The notes under the pieces are model-generated. The model was not told where the DNA came from and searched no databases. It saw only the letters and a list, made by a program, of their open reading frames with translations. Shown here piece by piece: positions 42,665 through 52,221 of a DNA stretch of 60,371 nt. Position 1 is the first letter of the stretch; each line of letters starts with the position of its first letter. The DNA lies in NCBI GenBank assembly GCA_009026175.1, contig WBTZ01000010.1, positions 1-60,371 of the forward strand, read 5' to 3'. Origin of the DNA: Zoogloea sp. Lineage in GTDB: Bacteria > Pseudomonadota > Gammaproteobacteria > Burkholderiales > Rhodocyclaceae. A program made the position numbers and the translations under genes.

Positions 42665-42988
42665 TCAGCCGAAGTAACAGACGTAGTGGTAGGGCTCGCC
42701 GGTCACTTCGATGTCGAAGCTGGAGTCGCCCGGCACATTGAAGCTCTCGCCGGCCGCGGAGGTCTTCCACTCGACCTCGCCCTTCAGGCGATAGCGGCAG
42801 GCACCGGCGACGGTCTCCATCACTTCGGGGGCGCCGGTGTTGAAGGTGAGGCTGGCGGGCAGGATCACGCCGACAGTCTTCTTGCTGCCGTCGGCAAACA
42901 GCACGGTGTGGCTGACACACTTGCCGTCGAAATACACGTTGGCCTGCTTGACGACGGAAACGCCGTCGAATTGGGCGGACTGGGTCAT
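42665..42988 (-). CDS. ppnP: Pyrimidine/purine nucleoside phosphorylase
   Basis: The 107-residue cupin-like enzyme matches PpnP (YaiE) in length and sequence, with [20 protein letters not shown] and the C-terminal [18 protein letters not shown]. It splits many nucleosides by phosphorolysis. The ATG at 42988 fits the family N-terminus. It lies between DUF2788 and yajQ genes in one direction. Confidence 0.93.
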   Translation of the reverse strand: MTQSAQFDGVSVVKQANVYFDGKCVSHTVLFADGSKKTVGVILPASLTFNTGAPEVMETVAGACRYRLKGEVEWKTSAAGESFNVPGDSSFDIEVTGEPYHYVCYFG

Positions 42989-43010
42989 TGCGTTCAATTC
43001 CGGTAAGAGA

Positions 43011-43244
43011 TTATTCGATGCCAAGGAGCCGCTGGATGACCGCCTTGGCCATGAAGCCGACGAAGCCGACCCCGAGCCCCACGAACATCCAGATCGCACC
43101 ATACTTCCCTGCCTTGGACTCCCAGGCGAGGTGGCCGATGATGAAAATCATGTATGCGATCAGGCCTCCGACGCAGACCTTGAGGGAGATGTCCTCAAAC
43201 TCTGCGACGGTCAACCCGAACAGCAAGGGGGCGCTGGGATCCAT
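43011..43244 (-). CDS. DUF2788 family membrane protein
   Basis: The 77-residue protein has two membrane helices and the conserved elements [31 protein letters not shown] and GFMAKAVI of the DUF2788 family. Function is unknown. It starts nine bases after argG and 22 bases before ppnP, so is likely in the same transcript. Confidence 0.85.
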   Translation of the reverse strand: MDPSAPLLFGLTVAEFEDISLKVCVGGLIAYMIFIIGHLAWESKAGKYGAIWMFVGLGVGFVGFMAKAVIQRLLGIE

Positions 43245-43253
43245 GACGGTCCG

Positions 43254-44483
43254 TCAGTCGCGCTTGTTCTTGGCGTTGGCGGCAATGCGCATGCGCAGCG
43301 CGTTCAGGCGGATGAAGCCGTGGGCATCCTTCTGGTTGTAGGCCCCCTGGTCGTCCTCGAAAGTGGCGATCGTGGGGTCGAACAACGAGTCGGTCTTGGA
43401 GTCGCGGGACACGACGATCACGTTGCCCTTGTAGAGCTTGATACGCACCCAGCCATTGACGGTCTGCTGGGTCTGGTCGATCAGGGCCTGCAGCGCCAGA
43501 CGCTCGGGCGACCACCAGTAGCCGGTGTAGATCATGCTCGCGTAACGCGGCATGAGGTCGTCCTTGAGGTGGGCCACTTCCCGGTCGAGGGTGATGGACT
43601 CGATGGCACGGTGAGCACGCAGCAGGATGGTGCCGCCCGGGGTTTCGTAACAACCGCGGGACTTCATGCCCACGTAGCGGTTCTCGACCAGGTCGAGGCG
43701 GCCGATGCCGTGCTTGCCGCCCAGCTCGTTGAGCTTGGCCAGCAGTTCATGGGGCTTCATGCGGCTGCCGTTGATGGAGACCAGGTCACCCTTCTCGAAC
43801 TCCAGGTCCACGTACTCGGCGGCATCGGGGGCCGCTTCCGGGGACACCGTCCAGCGCCACATGGACTCCTCGGCCTCGGCAGCGGGATTCTCCAGGTGGC
43901 GGCCCTCGAAGGAGATGTGCAGCAGGTTGGCGTCCATGGAGTACGGGGAGCCGCCCTGCTTGTGCTTCATCTCGATGGGGATGCCGTTCTTCTCGGCGTA
44001 GGCCAGCAGCTTCTCGCGGGAGAGCAGGTCCCATTCGCGCCACGGGGCGATGACCTTCACGTTCGGCATCAGGGCGTAGTAGCCGAGTTCGAAGCGGACC
44101 TGGTCATTGCCCTTGCCGGTGGCGCCGTGGGACACCGCATCGGCGCCGGTCTGGCGGGCGATGTCGATCTGGCGCTTGGCGATCAGCGGACGGGCGATGG
44201 ACGTACCCAGCAGGTACTCGCCCTCGTAGATGGTGTTGGCACGGAACATCGGGAAGACGAAGTCACGCACGAACTCCTCGCGCAGGTCGTCAATGAAGAT
44301 GTTCTCGGGCTTGATGCCGAACTGCAGGGCCTTGGCCCGCGCCGGCTCGAGCTCCTCACCCTGGCCCAGGTCGGCGGTGAAGGTCACCACCTCGCACTGG
44401 TAGGTGTCCTGGAGCCACTTGAGGATTACGGAAGTATCCAGCCCGCCCGAATAGGCAAGCACAACCTTGTTTACGTCGCTCAT
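43254..44483 (-). CDS. argG: Argininosuccinate synthase
   Basis: The 409-residue enzyme joins citrulline and aspartate using ATP in arginine synthesis. The PP-loop [14 protein letters not shown] is at the N-terminus, with [22 protein letters not shown] and [12 protein letters not shown] as further family motifs. The ATG at 44483 has an AGGAC site and gives the typical length. It follows argF by 49 bases. Confidence 0.97.
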   Translation of the reverse strand: MSDVNKVVLAYSGGLDTSVILKWLQDTYQCEVVTFTADLGQGEELEPARAKALQFGIKPENIFIDDLREEFVRDFVFPMFRANTIYEGEYLLGTSIARPLIAKRQIDIARQTGADAVSHGATGKGNDQVRFELGYYALMPNVKVIAPWREWDLLSREKLLAYAEKNGIPIEMKHKQGGSPYSMDANLLHISFEGRHLENPAAEAEESMWRWTVSPEAAPDAAEYVDLEFEKGDLVSINGSRMKPHELLAKLNELGGKHGIGRLDLVENRYVGMKSRGCYETPGGTILLRAHRAIESITLDREVAHLKDDLMPRYASMIYTGYWWSPERLALQALIDQTQQTVNGWVRIKLYKGNVIVVSRDSKTDSLFDPTIATFEDDQGAYNQKDAHGFIRLNALRMRIAANAKNKRD

Positions 44484-44532
44484 GTCCTGCTTTCCGAATA
44501 GGAGTAGTTGAGTCTTTGTTCGATGAATCCGG

Positions 44533-45465
44533 TCAGGCGCAATCGCCTTCGATCTTGCCGACAAGAAGGAATTCCATCAGGGCCTTCTGCGCATGGAGAC
44601 GGTTCTCCGCCTCGTCCCAGACGACCGACTGGGGGCCGTCGATCACCTCCGCCGACACCTCCTCGCCCCGGTGGGCAGGCAGACAATGCATGAAGACCGC
44701 ACCAGGATTGGCGACCTTCATCATGTCTTCATCCACCTGCCAGTCGGCGAAGTCACGCATCCGCTCTTCGTTCTCGGCTTCGAAGCCCATGCTGGTCCAC
44801 ACGTCGGTGGTCACCAGGTCGGCGCCCTTGCAGGCTTCCATGGGATCGTCGAAGTGGGCGAAATGCCCCGTCCCGATCAGCCCAGCCCGCTCGGGCTCGA
44901 CTTCGTAGCCCGGCGGCGTCGAGACGCGGACCTGGAAGTCCAGCACCTCGGCGGCCTGCAGCCAGGTGTTGCAGACGTTGTTGGAGTCCCCGACCCAGGC
45001 CACGGTCTTGCCCTGGATCGGCCCGCGGTGTTCGATGAAGGTGAAGATGTCCGCGAGGATCTGGCACGGGTGGTACTCGTTGGTCAGGCCGTTGATCACC
45101 GGCACCCGCGAGTATTCGGCAAAGCGCTCGATGATGGACTGCTCGAAGGTGCGGATCATCACGATGTCGCTCATGCGTGAGATCACCTGGGCCGCGTCCT
45201 CGACGGGCTCACCGCGGCCCAGTTGCGAATCACGGGTGTTCAGATAGATGGCCGAACCGCCGAGCTGCTGCATACCCGCCTCGAAGGACAGGCGCGTGCG
45301 GGTGCTCGCCTTTTCGAAGATCATCACCAGGGTTCGATCGAACAACGGGTGATGAGGTTCGTAGCGCTTGAAGCGCTCCTTGATCCAGCGTGTCCTGGCA
45401 AAGAGGTAATCGTACTCTGCGCGGGAAAAATCGTTGAACTGTAAGTAATGTCTCGGTGCGTTCAT
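44533..45465 (-). CDS. argF: Ornithine carbamoyltransferase
   Basis: The 310-residue enzyme makes citrulline from ornithine and carbamoyl phosphate. The carbamoyl phosphate motif is [13 protein letters not shown], with [19 protein letters not shown] and [12 protein letters not shown] as other conserved elements. It is the first gene of the argF-argG-DUF2788-ppnP-yajQ-yjfB-like unit. No clear ArgR box was found upstream. Confidence 0.97.
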   Translation of the reverse strand: MNAPRHYLQFNDFSRAEYDYLFARTRWIKERFKRYEPHHPLFDRTLVMIFEKASTRTRLSFEAGMQQLGGSAIYLNTRDSQLGRGEPVEDAAQVISRMSDIVMIRTFEQSIIERFAEYSRVPVINGLTNEYHPCQILADIFTFIEHRGPIQGKTVAWVGDSNNVCNTWLQAAEVLDFQVRVSTPPGYEVEPERAGLIGTGHFAHFDDPMEACKGADLVTTDVWTSMGFEAENEERMRDFADWQVDEDMMKVANPGAVFMHCLPAHRGEEVSAEVIDGPQSVVWDEAENRLHAQKALMEFLLVGKIEGDCA

Positions 45466-45912
45466 GGCACTCGTTCTTGGTTGTGGTGCAGCAGGAAACC
45501 CATTGATGGACCGGACAATCCGGCCACCAGCCCTCTCGACTGCACACTGAGCCCGCCCCGGCCGCTGCCGGTTCGGCAGAAAGGCGAAACGGCGACTCTC
45601 GCCGCCGTTTGTCTGCCAATATCAGGCCACTGATGCTAATTCAAAAGTGCCCGTTTGTACAGACCGCAGCCACCCACCCCGCAGGCCGGACGGCCGCGGC
45701 ATGGCGTGACGGAGCGAAGCACTACGTCACAAAATGCCCCATACATTCGTGCCAACATCATGATCATTTGCTAACCTTCGCTGGCGCGGAACAGCCAGGA
45801 TGCGCGTGCCCTGTCCCGGCATCCTGATCCGCAACAGCCCCATTCCGCCCGGAACGACACCGTTTCTGGAACAGCCATCCCGGCATCCTACCTCCCAAGG
45901 CGCAGCGTACCC
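45466..45912. other. Non-coding stretch between argF and the asparagine-synthase-like gene
   Basis: No gene is supported in these 447 bases, which hold the divergent promoters of argF and the island gene. A large imperfect hairpin, GGCAGA ... TCTGCC (45575-45617) enclosing AAACGG/CCGTTT, lies in the middle. No confident -35/-10 pair was identified. Confidence 0.4.
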
Positions 45913-47724
45913 ATGATCCGCGGTTTCATCGATTTCGACATCCTCGAGCAACCCTCCGCCCTCTCCTCCTGCGTACCGGGCGAACCCTTCACCCTCAGGG
46001 GCCTTCACCTGGAGCACGATCACAGCGCGCGGACGGTCGTCAGTGAAAGGGCCCTGCTCGCCATCCTCGGCACGCCCCGCATCCGCGATGCCGGACTCGC
46101 AGCCCGTGTCGCCGACCTCGGCTGGAAGGATGTCCTTCCCGCCCTGTGCAGCAACCCGGAAGCACTGCTGGGCAAGCTGGGCGGACGCTTCGCCCTCCTC
46201 TGGATCGATTTCGAGCAGCGCACCATCGGCCTCGCCTCGGACCGTTTCAACACCTTCAATTTCTGCTACGCCCGCGAGGGTGGCAGGCTCAGCTTCGCAG
46301 ACCGGGCCAACGAGGTGCCGGCACTGCGCCGGGAGATCAGCCGGCAAGCGATCTTTGACTATTTCTATTTCCATACCATTCCGGCCCCCGGCACCATCTT
46401 CGAAGGCATCCGCCGCCTGGAACCCGGCAGCTTCCTGCTCGGCAACGCGCAAGGCTCACAGCTGCATGCCTGGTGGGCTCCCCATTTCGAGGAGCCGACC
46501 ACGGCGGACTTCGATAAGGCAGCCCTCAACTTCAAGGACCTGATCCGCAACGCCGTCGAGCGGGAGCTCGACGGCGCGCCCGTCGGAGCCTTCCTGTCGG
46601 GGGGAACAGACAGCTCCACGGTGGTTGGCATGCTGGGGCGCAGCGGCAATCCCGTGACGGCCTATTCGATCGGCTTCGAGGCCGACGGCTACGACGAGAT
46701 GGAGTACGCCCGGCTGGCCGCCAAGCATTTTGGCGTGCGGCACACGCCCTACTACATCACCTCCGACGACCTGGTCGCCAACATCCCCCGCGTCGCCACC
46801 CATTACGACCAGCCGTTCGGCAACTCCTCCGTGCTACCCGCCTACCTGTGCGCCAAGCTCGCCCACGACGACGGGCTGAGCAGGATGTTTGCAGGCGACG
46901 GGGGCGATGAGTTGTTCGGTGGCAACACGCGTTACGCCAAGCAGCGCATCTTCGGCTACTACGACCGGATTCCCGGCGTGCTCAAGGGCGCCCTGCTGGA
47001 GCCTGTCCTGACCGGCACACCGATTGGCCGACTCCCCTTGATGCGCAAGGCCGCCAGCTACGTGGAGCAGGCAGCAACCCCGCTGCCCGACCGCACCGCC
47101 ATGTACAACCTGATCCTCCGCCTGGGGATCGACACCGTCTTCGAGGGAGACTTCCTGCAGACCGTCGACACCGGCGCGCCGCTCGACCTGCAGCGGCGCA
47201 TCTGGCAAGGCATCGATGCCCACAGCCTCATCAACCGGATGCTCGGCTTCGACTGGCGCTTCACCCTCGCCGACAACGACCTGCCCAAGGTGGTGGGCAG
47301 CACCCAGCTGGCGGGCATGAATGCCATCTTCCCCCTGCTCGACGACGATCTGCTGGACTTCTCCCTCAAGCTTCCACCCGAATACAAACTCAAGGGGCTC
47401 AAGTTGCGCTGGTTCTTCAAGGAAGCCCTGAAGGACTTCCTGCCGCCGGAGATCATCGTCAAGAAGAAGCAGGGCTTTGGCCTGCCCTTCGGCCACTGGC
47501 TTCTCAAGCATGCTGGCCTGCAGAAGCTTGCCCACGAATCCCTGGACGTCCTCATCGAGCAGCGCCTGATGCGCAAGGACTTTGTGGACGAACTATTTGC
47601 AAAACATTTGCCTGCCTTCCCCGGGTATTATGGGGAAATGATCTGGATCTCGATGATGCTCGGACAATGGCTGTCCGGGCCCTCGATGTCCGGCACTCAA
47701 AGTCTTATCAAGAGGAACGCCTGA
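45913..47724 (+). CDS. Asparagine synthase-like protein lacking the glutaminase cysteine
   Basis: The 603-residue product has an AsnB-type layout: an N-terminal Ntn-like domain and a C-terminal synthetase with the PP-loop FLSGGTDSS near residue 230 and FAGDGGDELFGGN. The expected Met-Cys-Gly start is missing (MIRGFIDFD), so glutamine-dependent ammonia release is unlikely; ammonia or another amide reaction is possible. Such proteins are common in exosortase/polysaccharide clusters. The next gene overlaps its stop (TGATG). Confidence 0.85.
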   Translation: MIRGFIDFDILEQPSALSSCVPGEPFTLRGLHLEHDHSARTVVSERALLAILGTPRIRDAGLAARVADLGWKDVLPALCSNPEALLGKLGGRFALLWIDFEQRTIGLASDRFNTFNFCYAREGGRLSFADRANEVPALRREISRQAIFDYFYFHTIPAPGTIFEGIRRLEPGSFLLGNAQGSQLHAWWAPHFEEPTTADFDKAALNFKDLIRNAVERELDGAPVGAFLSGGTDSSTVVGMLGRSGNPVTAYSIGFEADGYDEMEYARLAAKHFGVRHTPYYITSDDLVANIPRVATHYDQPFGNSSVLPAYLCAKLAHDDGLSRMFAGDGGDELFGGNTRYAKQRIFGYYDRIPGVLKGALLEPVLTGTPIGRLPLMRKAASYVEQAATPLPDRTAMYNLILRLGIDTVFEGDFLQTVDTGAPLDLQRRIWQGIDAHSLINRMLGFDWRFTLADNDLPKVVGSTQLAGMNAIFPLLDDDLLDFSLKLPPEYKLKGLKLRWFFKEALKDFLPPEIIVKKKQGFGLPFGHWLLKHAGLQKLAHESLDVLIEQRLMRKDFVDELFAKHLPAFPGYYGEMIWISMMLGQWLSGPSMSGTQSLIKRNA

Positions 47725-48470
47725 TGCGCCGCGAGACGATCGGAAAAGGGTTGTTGCTGCTGGCCCTGTCCTTTTCAGGCCCTATTGCCCACGCCGCAGA
47801 ATTCGACTGCGGCTCGCTGGACAGCACTCTGGGGCCCTTCGACTACAACGACCCCGCCCAGAGGGTACCCAATGGAGAGAATCCGATGGGCATGGTCAAA
47901 CGGGTGGAGAACGTTCATTTCCAGCCCGACATGATGTACCTCAACATCAAGCGTTTCTTCCCTGACCGTCTCCGCTCGGAGTTCCTGTACACACTTGGCA
48001 TCTTCCCAAATCACCGGCTCGCACTGAACTCCTTTTCGCGGCTGGAGCATCTCTACGGAAAACAGCTCTCTCCCGCTCCCAAACGACAGACTGCCGACTG
48101 CGCGTTTGACCGCGCCATTCGCTTCCGCCCGGAAGACAAGAGTTTGAGATTTGTCTACGGCCTTCATCTGCACCAGGCCGGCAAGCTGCGTGATGCGCTA
48201 AAGGAATATGAGCTGGCAGAATCTCTCGGGGAAGACAGTGGCAACTTCTATTACAACTACGGCCTTCTCCTCACCGATCTGAAGAACTGGGATCTGGCAC
48301 AGAAATACGCGGAAAAAGCCTACGCTTCGGGTATTTCGCTACCTGGGCTCGCCAACAAGCTCCAACGCAGCGGACATCCGCGCCCCCCTTCACCACCGGC
48401 TTCACCGGTTTCTCCTGCAGCGGAGACTCCGTCCAGAACAGAAGAGATCGATCCGGGCTCGTCCAAATAA
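47724..48470 (+). CDS. Secreted TPR-containing hypothetical protein
   Basis: The 248-residue product has a signal peptide (to about AHAAE), a central TPR-like region (LRFVYGLHLHQAGKLRDALKEYELAESLGEDSGNFYYNYGLLLTDL, about residues 145-195) and a disordered Pro/Ser-rich C-terminus. The start ATG overlaps the previous stop, so expression is coupled with the asparagine-synthase-like gene. A role as periplasmic scaffold for polysaccharide export is possible but not shown. Confidence 0.7.
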   Translation: MRRETIGKGLLLLALSFSGPIAHAAEFDCGSLDSTLGPFDYNDPAQRVPNGENPMGMVKRVENVHFQPDMMYLNIKRFFPDRLRSEFLYTLGIFPNHRLALNSFSRLEHLYGKQLSPAPKRQTADCAFDRAIRFRPEDKSLRFVYGLHLHQAGKLRDALKEYELAESLGEDSGNFYYNYGLLLTDLKNWDLAQKYAEKAYASGISLPGLANKLQRSGHPRPPSPPASPVSPAAETPSRTEEIDPGSSK

Positions 48471-48524
48471 CGATCTCTGTCCAGAGGTCCTAAAGGGGCG
48501 TTCAACTGGAATCCGAGCAAATCG

Positions 48525-48554
48525 CGCAAGGGCTGCTGGAACGCAGCCCTTGCG
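48525..48554. terminator. Perfect 12-bp hairpin between convergent island operons
   Basis: CGCAAGGGCTGC-TGGAAC-GCAGCCCTTGCG is located between the TPR gene and the flippase gene stops. No T-run; it may still end both transcripts. Confidence 0.5.
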
Positions 48555-48573
48555 TCGTCCCAGCAGCCCGGGT

Positions 48574-50013
48574 TCAGGAGCGCGCTGCCAGGCGCTGCTT
48601 GAACATGAGCACGATTTCATCCCCCAACGGATGCCGCATCAACCGGAGCCCCAGGCCCCACGCGAGCATGGAGGCCACCATGCAGCTCACCACCACCCCA
48701 AGAGCACTCAACTCGCTGCTGACCCACTTGGCCGCCAGACATGCGAAACCTGACAGCAAGGCAATCACGACCGACGGCAGCACCGCAATCAGCACGGTGC
48801 GCAGACTGAACTTGAGCAGACGCCGCAGCACCCACAGCGAATAGAAAGTAATCAACAAATCACCTGTCACCATGGCACCCGCCACATGGTTCAGGGACAG
48901 GAAGGCCCCCATCACGATCAATATGATCTTCAATGGCTGGCCAACCAGCTGGAAGGTCAGCGTGTACTTGGACTCACCCATTCCAGCCACGACAGCGCCG
49001 GTGACAACCGCCATGCTCATGGCCGCCATACCCACACAGAGGATTCGGGCCGGCTCCACGGCATTCCCCCACTGATCACCGTAGAGCAGCAGGACGATGG
49101 CATCCATTGCCACGGCCAGACAGGTGAAGATCGGGATGGTCAGTACGCTGAGGTAGCGCACACTCTTCAGATAGTGCTCGAAAAGATCCTCACCATCACG
49201 ATGACTCTTTGCGAAATGGGGCATCAGTACGGGCGCAAGCCCTTCCATCAGTGACCGGTAAACCAGCCCCACCACCCCCTGGGCGCGCCCCAGAAAACCC
49301 GCAGCCTCAAGACTGACAACCCTGCCGACCACGATCTCGGGCGAACTCAAGCCCAGCTCCCAGAGAATGGAGGCTCCACTGAATCTCCCACCGACGCTCA
49401 GGACATGCCTCCACTCCTTCAAGGCCGGTCGGAAGGTCATCCCGGAAGCGCCCATCCAGAGCGCCAGACCCACCGTCACAAAAGTCCCCGCCACGCCGCC
49501 CCACGCCAGTCCAATGAAGCCTGAGCCCAGCATGCACGCCCCCACGGAGACCCCCGCCTGAGCCAGTGTCGCCGCGGTATTGATTCTCAACAGGCTGTCG
49601 AACCTCATGCTCCGCTTGAGCATCGCCATGGAAATCGAACCTAAGGGCAGCAACACGAAATTCAGGGAGAGGACACGCAACACCATGCCAACCCCTGGCT
49701 CATCGTAAAAATCGGCCACCCACCAGCTCGCAACCCATGCCACCACGGCAAGGAGCCAGCTCACGATCATCATCAAGGTCTGAGCCGCCTGGAGCCGGTC
49801 CCTGGAAAGATCCTTTTCCTGGATGATGTAATTCGATATCCCGAGATCCCGCAAGGCGTGAGAGAGGGACAGGATCAGGCTGCCAATGGAGAAAATCCCC
49901 ACCTCGCTGGGAGAAAGAATCCGCGCGAGAGCGATGGAGGAAAGGAACTGGATAAAAAAGACAATGTACTTCTCGCCGACCGAGATGAAGACCGCACTTT
50001 TCAAGCTTGCCAT
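48574..50013 (-). CDS. Oligosaccharide flippase (Wzx, MOP superfamily)
   Basis: The 479-residue membrane protein has 12-14 hydrophobic segments and begins SLKSAVFISVGEKYIVFFIQFLSSIALARILSPSEVG, the start pattern of Wzx-type flippases, with MRFDSLLRI and GRAQGVVGL later. It would move lipid-linked oligosaccharides across the inner membrane. It is the last gene of the minus-strand island operon, 9 bases after the glycosyltransferase gene. Confidence 0.88.
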   Translation of the reverse strand: MASLKSAVFISVGEKYIVFFIQFLSSIALARILSPSEVGIFSIGSLILSLSHALRDLGISNYIIQEKDLSRDRLQAAQTLMMIVSWLLAVVAWVASWWVADFYDEPGVGMVLRVLSLNFVLLPLGSISMAMLKRSMRFDSLLRINTAATLAQAGVSVGACMLGSGFIGLAWGGVAGTFVTVGLALWMGASGMTFRPALKEWRHVLSVGGRFSGASILWELGLSSPEIVVGRVVSLEAAGFLGRAQGVVGLVYRSLMEGLAPVLMPHFAKSHRDGEDLFEHYLKSVRYLSVLTIPIFTCLAVAMDAIVLLLYGDQWGNAVEPARILCVGMAAMSMAVVTGAVVAGMGESKYTLTFQLVGQPLKIILIVMGAFLSLNHVAGAMVTGDLLITFYSLWVLRRLLKFSLRTVLIAVLPSVVIALLSGFACLAAKWVSSELSALGVVVSCMVASMLAWGLGLRLMRHPLGDEIVLMFKQRLAARS

Positions 50014-50022
50014 GGCAGAAGG

Positions 50023-51000
50023 TCATGACTCCCGCGGCGGAAGAAAAGCCTTCGCCGCGTGCACGAGATGACGCGGAGCCCTCGACCAGCGCCACGCATT
50101 CAGATAAGCCAACAGGGACTTTCCCGACTCTCGCTTGCGGCGGTACGCCCAGCCGGCATCCGAATAATAATGCGCGATGCGCGCCTTCAGCGGCGCCATG
50201 TCAGCCATTCTCCCATTGGCCTGCATGCGCCGGAAATTGCTCAGAAGACAAAGGATCGCGTCCTCCTGGGCCCCGAGCAGATCACGCGTGATATTGGAGC
50301 TGTGCTGACGGTAGCTGGCCAAAGGCCGGTCCACGTAGATCATCTTCCCTTCGAGCCCAAGCCTGATCCACAGATCCGTATCGTCACACACCTTGAACTG
50401 CGTATCAAACTGCAGGCAACCTGCAGAAATCCGCTCTCTCGCGATCATCACCGAAATCGTGTGGAGCGCCGCGTAATGGACAGACTGAAAGTTGAAGAAC
50501 CTGTCATCGCAAACATAGACTCCTCCAGAGACGGCCTTGAGGTAGTCCTGAGCTTCCCGGGGAAATCCATCCAGGTAGCGGCTGAGAAAGACACCGCTGC
50601 CATCTACCAGATCGATATCATGAAATGCGGCCACACAGTCCGGGTTCTCTTGCAACAAACCGGCCAGCACTTCAATCTTTTCCGGTCCGTAGTAATCGTC
50701 ATGATCAAGAAAACAGACGAACTGTCCTCTTATATGTTCAAGCGCGGAATTCTTGGTCACCGCCGGGCGCCCACCGCGAGCCGCCCGTTGAATCAGGCGA
50801 ACTCTATCGTCAGCCTTCATATAGTTCTGGACGATATCGACCGTTGAATCCGTCGAGCAGTCGTCCACTACCAGCAACTCGAGGTTTCCATAAGTCTGAC
50901 CAAGGACCGAATCAATCGCCTCACGCAGATAACGTTCACTGTTGTAGCAAGCCATTACAACGGTAACCAGAGGGCTGGAGCTTGATCTGTGATGATTCAT
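50023..51000 (-). CDS. Family 2 glycosyltransferase
   Basis: The 325-residue GT-A enzyme begins after a short tail with PLVTVVMACYNSERYLREAIDSVLGQTYGNLELLVVDDCSTD, and has the metal motif FLDHDDYYG near residue 105. It adds a sugar from a nucleotide donor on the inner membrane face. The ATG at 51000 has a GGA site; one at 51024 is possible. This gene looks less GC-rich than neighbours, a hint of acquisition. Confidence 0.9.
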   Translation of the reverse strand: MNHHRSSSSPLVTVVMACYNSERYLREAIDSVLGQTYGNLELLVVDDCSTDSTVDIVQNYMKADDRVRLIQRAARGGRPAVTKNSALEHIRGQFVCFLDHDDYYGPEKIEVLAGLLQENPDCVAAFHDIDLVDGSGVFLSRYLDGFPREAQDYLKAVSGGVYVCDDRFFNFQSVHYAALHTISVMIARERISAGCLQFDTQFKVCDDTDLWIRLGLEGKMIYVDRPLASYRQHSSNITRDLLGAQEDAILCLLSNFRRMQANGRMADMAPLKARIAHYYSDAGWAYRRKRESGKSLLAYLNAWRWSRAPRHLVHAAKAFLPPRES

Positions 51001-51039
51001 GGGCAGTCCGGAAAACAAAGTCATAGTCGAAATATAGCC

Positions 51040-52221
51040 TCAACCCGAAACGCGCAGATACACGTCGAAATAGCCCTGTATCATTGTCCTGTCCGAGAAG
51101 TTCTGCAGGACCCTGTCGTGAAGACGGTCTGCACGGGCCGCGGAGGCATCGGCATCACTCAGCGTGTCACTAATGGCCTGCGCCATGCCACGGCAATCCC
51201 CCGCGTCCACGAGCAGGCCTTCCGATGCGGAGGTGATGATCTCCGGAATGCCGCCAACGCGCATGGCCACCACGGGCAGCCTGCAAGCTCCCGCCTCGAT
51301 CACCACGAGGCCGAACGCCTCCTGCTGCGAGCTATGCGCAAGACAAAGCGCTTTGCTCATCAACCAGGAAACGCTGGACTGCGGCAGGTTCTCAAGAAAC
51401 CGGACCCTGTCGATCAAGCCCAGACGTACCGCCTGATCCTTGAGCAACTGCAACCATTCGCCGCGATCCGTGCCACCGACCAGGACCAGCCCCACATCCG
51501 GATGCGCGGGCGCAATCTGCGAAAATGCATCCAGCAGAACATCCTGGGCCTTACGCGAAACGTAATTCCCGACATTGAGCACGAAGCGGGACGGAATATT
51601 CTCCGGCCCCGCCACGGCAAGTGACTGAAAGACATCACAGTCGATGCCGTTATACACCACCTTCACGTCACAGCCCTTGAAGATCCCGAGGGCGTTGACT
51701 CTGTCAGCCAGCGCGGCGGAACAGGCGGTCACCCCGTCACATTCACCGGCGATCAAGCGCCATGAGTCGCTGTCCGGGCTCACGCCCGCAACATCCGAGC
51801 CATGAAAGGACAGCACGATCTTTCCTTTCCAGAGCCCCAGGCGCTTCAACAAGGCCAAGGGGTAGATATTCAAGGACGGAAAGTGAAAGTTAACGATTTT
51901 CACCTGGTGCCTGCGCAGTTCGGCAAGCATCGCGGGGGCACGGCGCAAGAACGTCAGCAGGTAGCGCGCGGACAGCGGACGTTCAGCCGAGACCGGCGCA
52001 GGGAAATTGAGATGCAGAAAACGCCGGCCGGCCTCATCCTGCCTCTCTCCTGACAAGGTCCAGTCCTGGATCCCGATCAGGGAACGTCCCGGAATCTGTG
52101 CCTCCAGGCCTTTCCAAAGCCGGTCTGCCACCACGTCCACACCGCCCAGCAGGTCGAACTCCCATGGCAGGAAGAGGAGGACGCTACCCTGCCGACGAAT
52201 GGACTCCGAGCCCATGCTCAC
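51040..52221 (-). CDS. Family 4 glycosyltransferase
   Basis: The 393-residue GT-B enzyme starts with GTG at 52221 (GTGA overlap with the previous stop), has an N-terminal LLGGVDVVADRLWKGL segment, and a C-terminal donor-binding part with FVLNVGNYVSRKAQDVLLDAF, LVLVGGTDRGEW and SSQEAFGLVVIEAGACRLPVV (the E-x7-E region). It is likely to build an exopolysaccharide or glycan repeat unit. Acceptor and sugar unknown. Confidence 0.88.
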   Translation of the reverse strand: MSMGSESIRRQGSVLLFLPWEFDLLGGVDVVADRLWKGLEAQIPGRSLIGIQDWTLSGERQDEAGRRFLHLNFPAPVSAERPLSARYLLTFLRRAPAMLAELRRHQVKIVNFHFPSLNIYPLALLKRLGLWKGKIVLSFHGSDVAGVSPDSDSWRLIAGECDGVTACSAALADRVNALGIFKGCDVKVVYNGIDCDVFQSLAVAGPENIPSRFVLNVGNYVSRKAQDVLLDAFSQIAPAHPDVGLVLVGGTDRGEWLQLLKDQAVRLGLIDRVRFLENLPQSSVSWLMSKALCLAHSSQQEAFGLVVIEAGACRLPVVAMRVGGIPEIITSASEGLLVDAGDCRGMAQAISDTLSDADASAARADRLHDRVLQNFSDRTMIQGYFDVYLRVSG

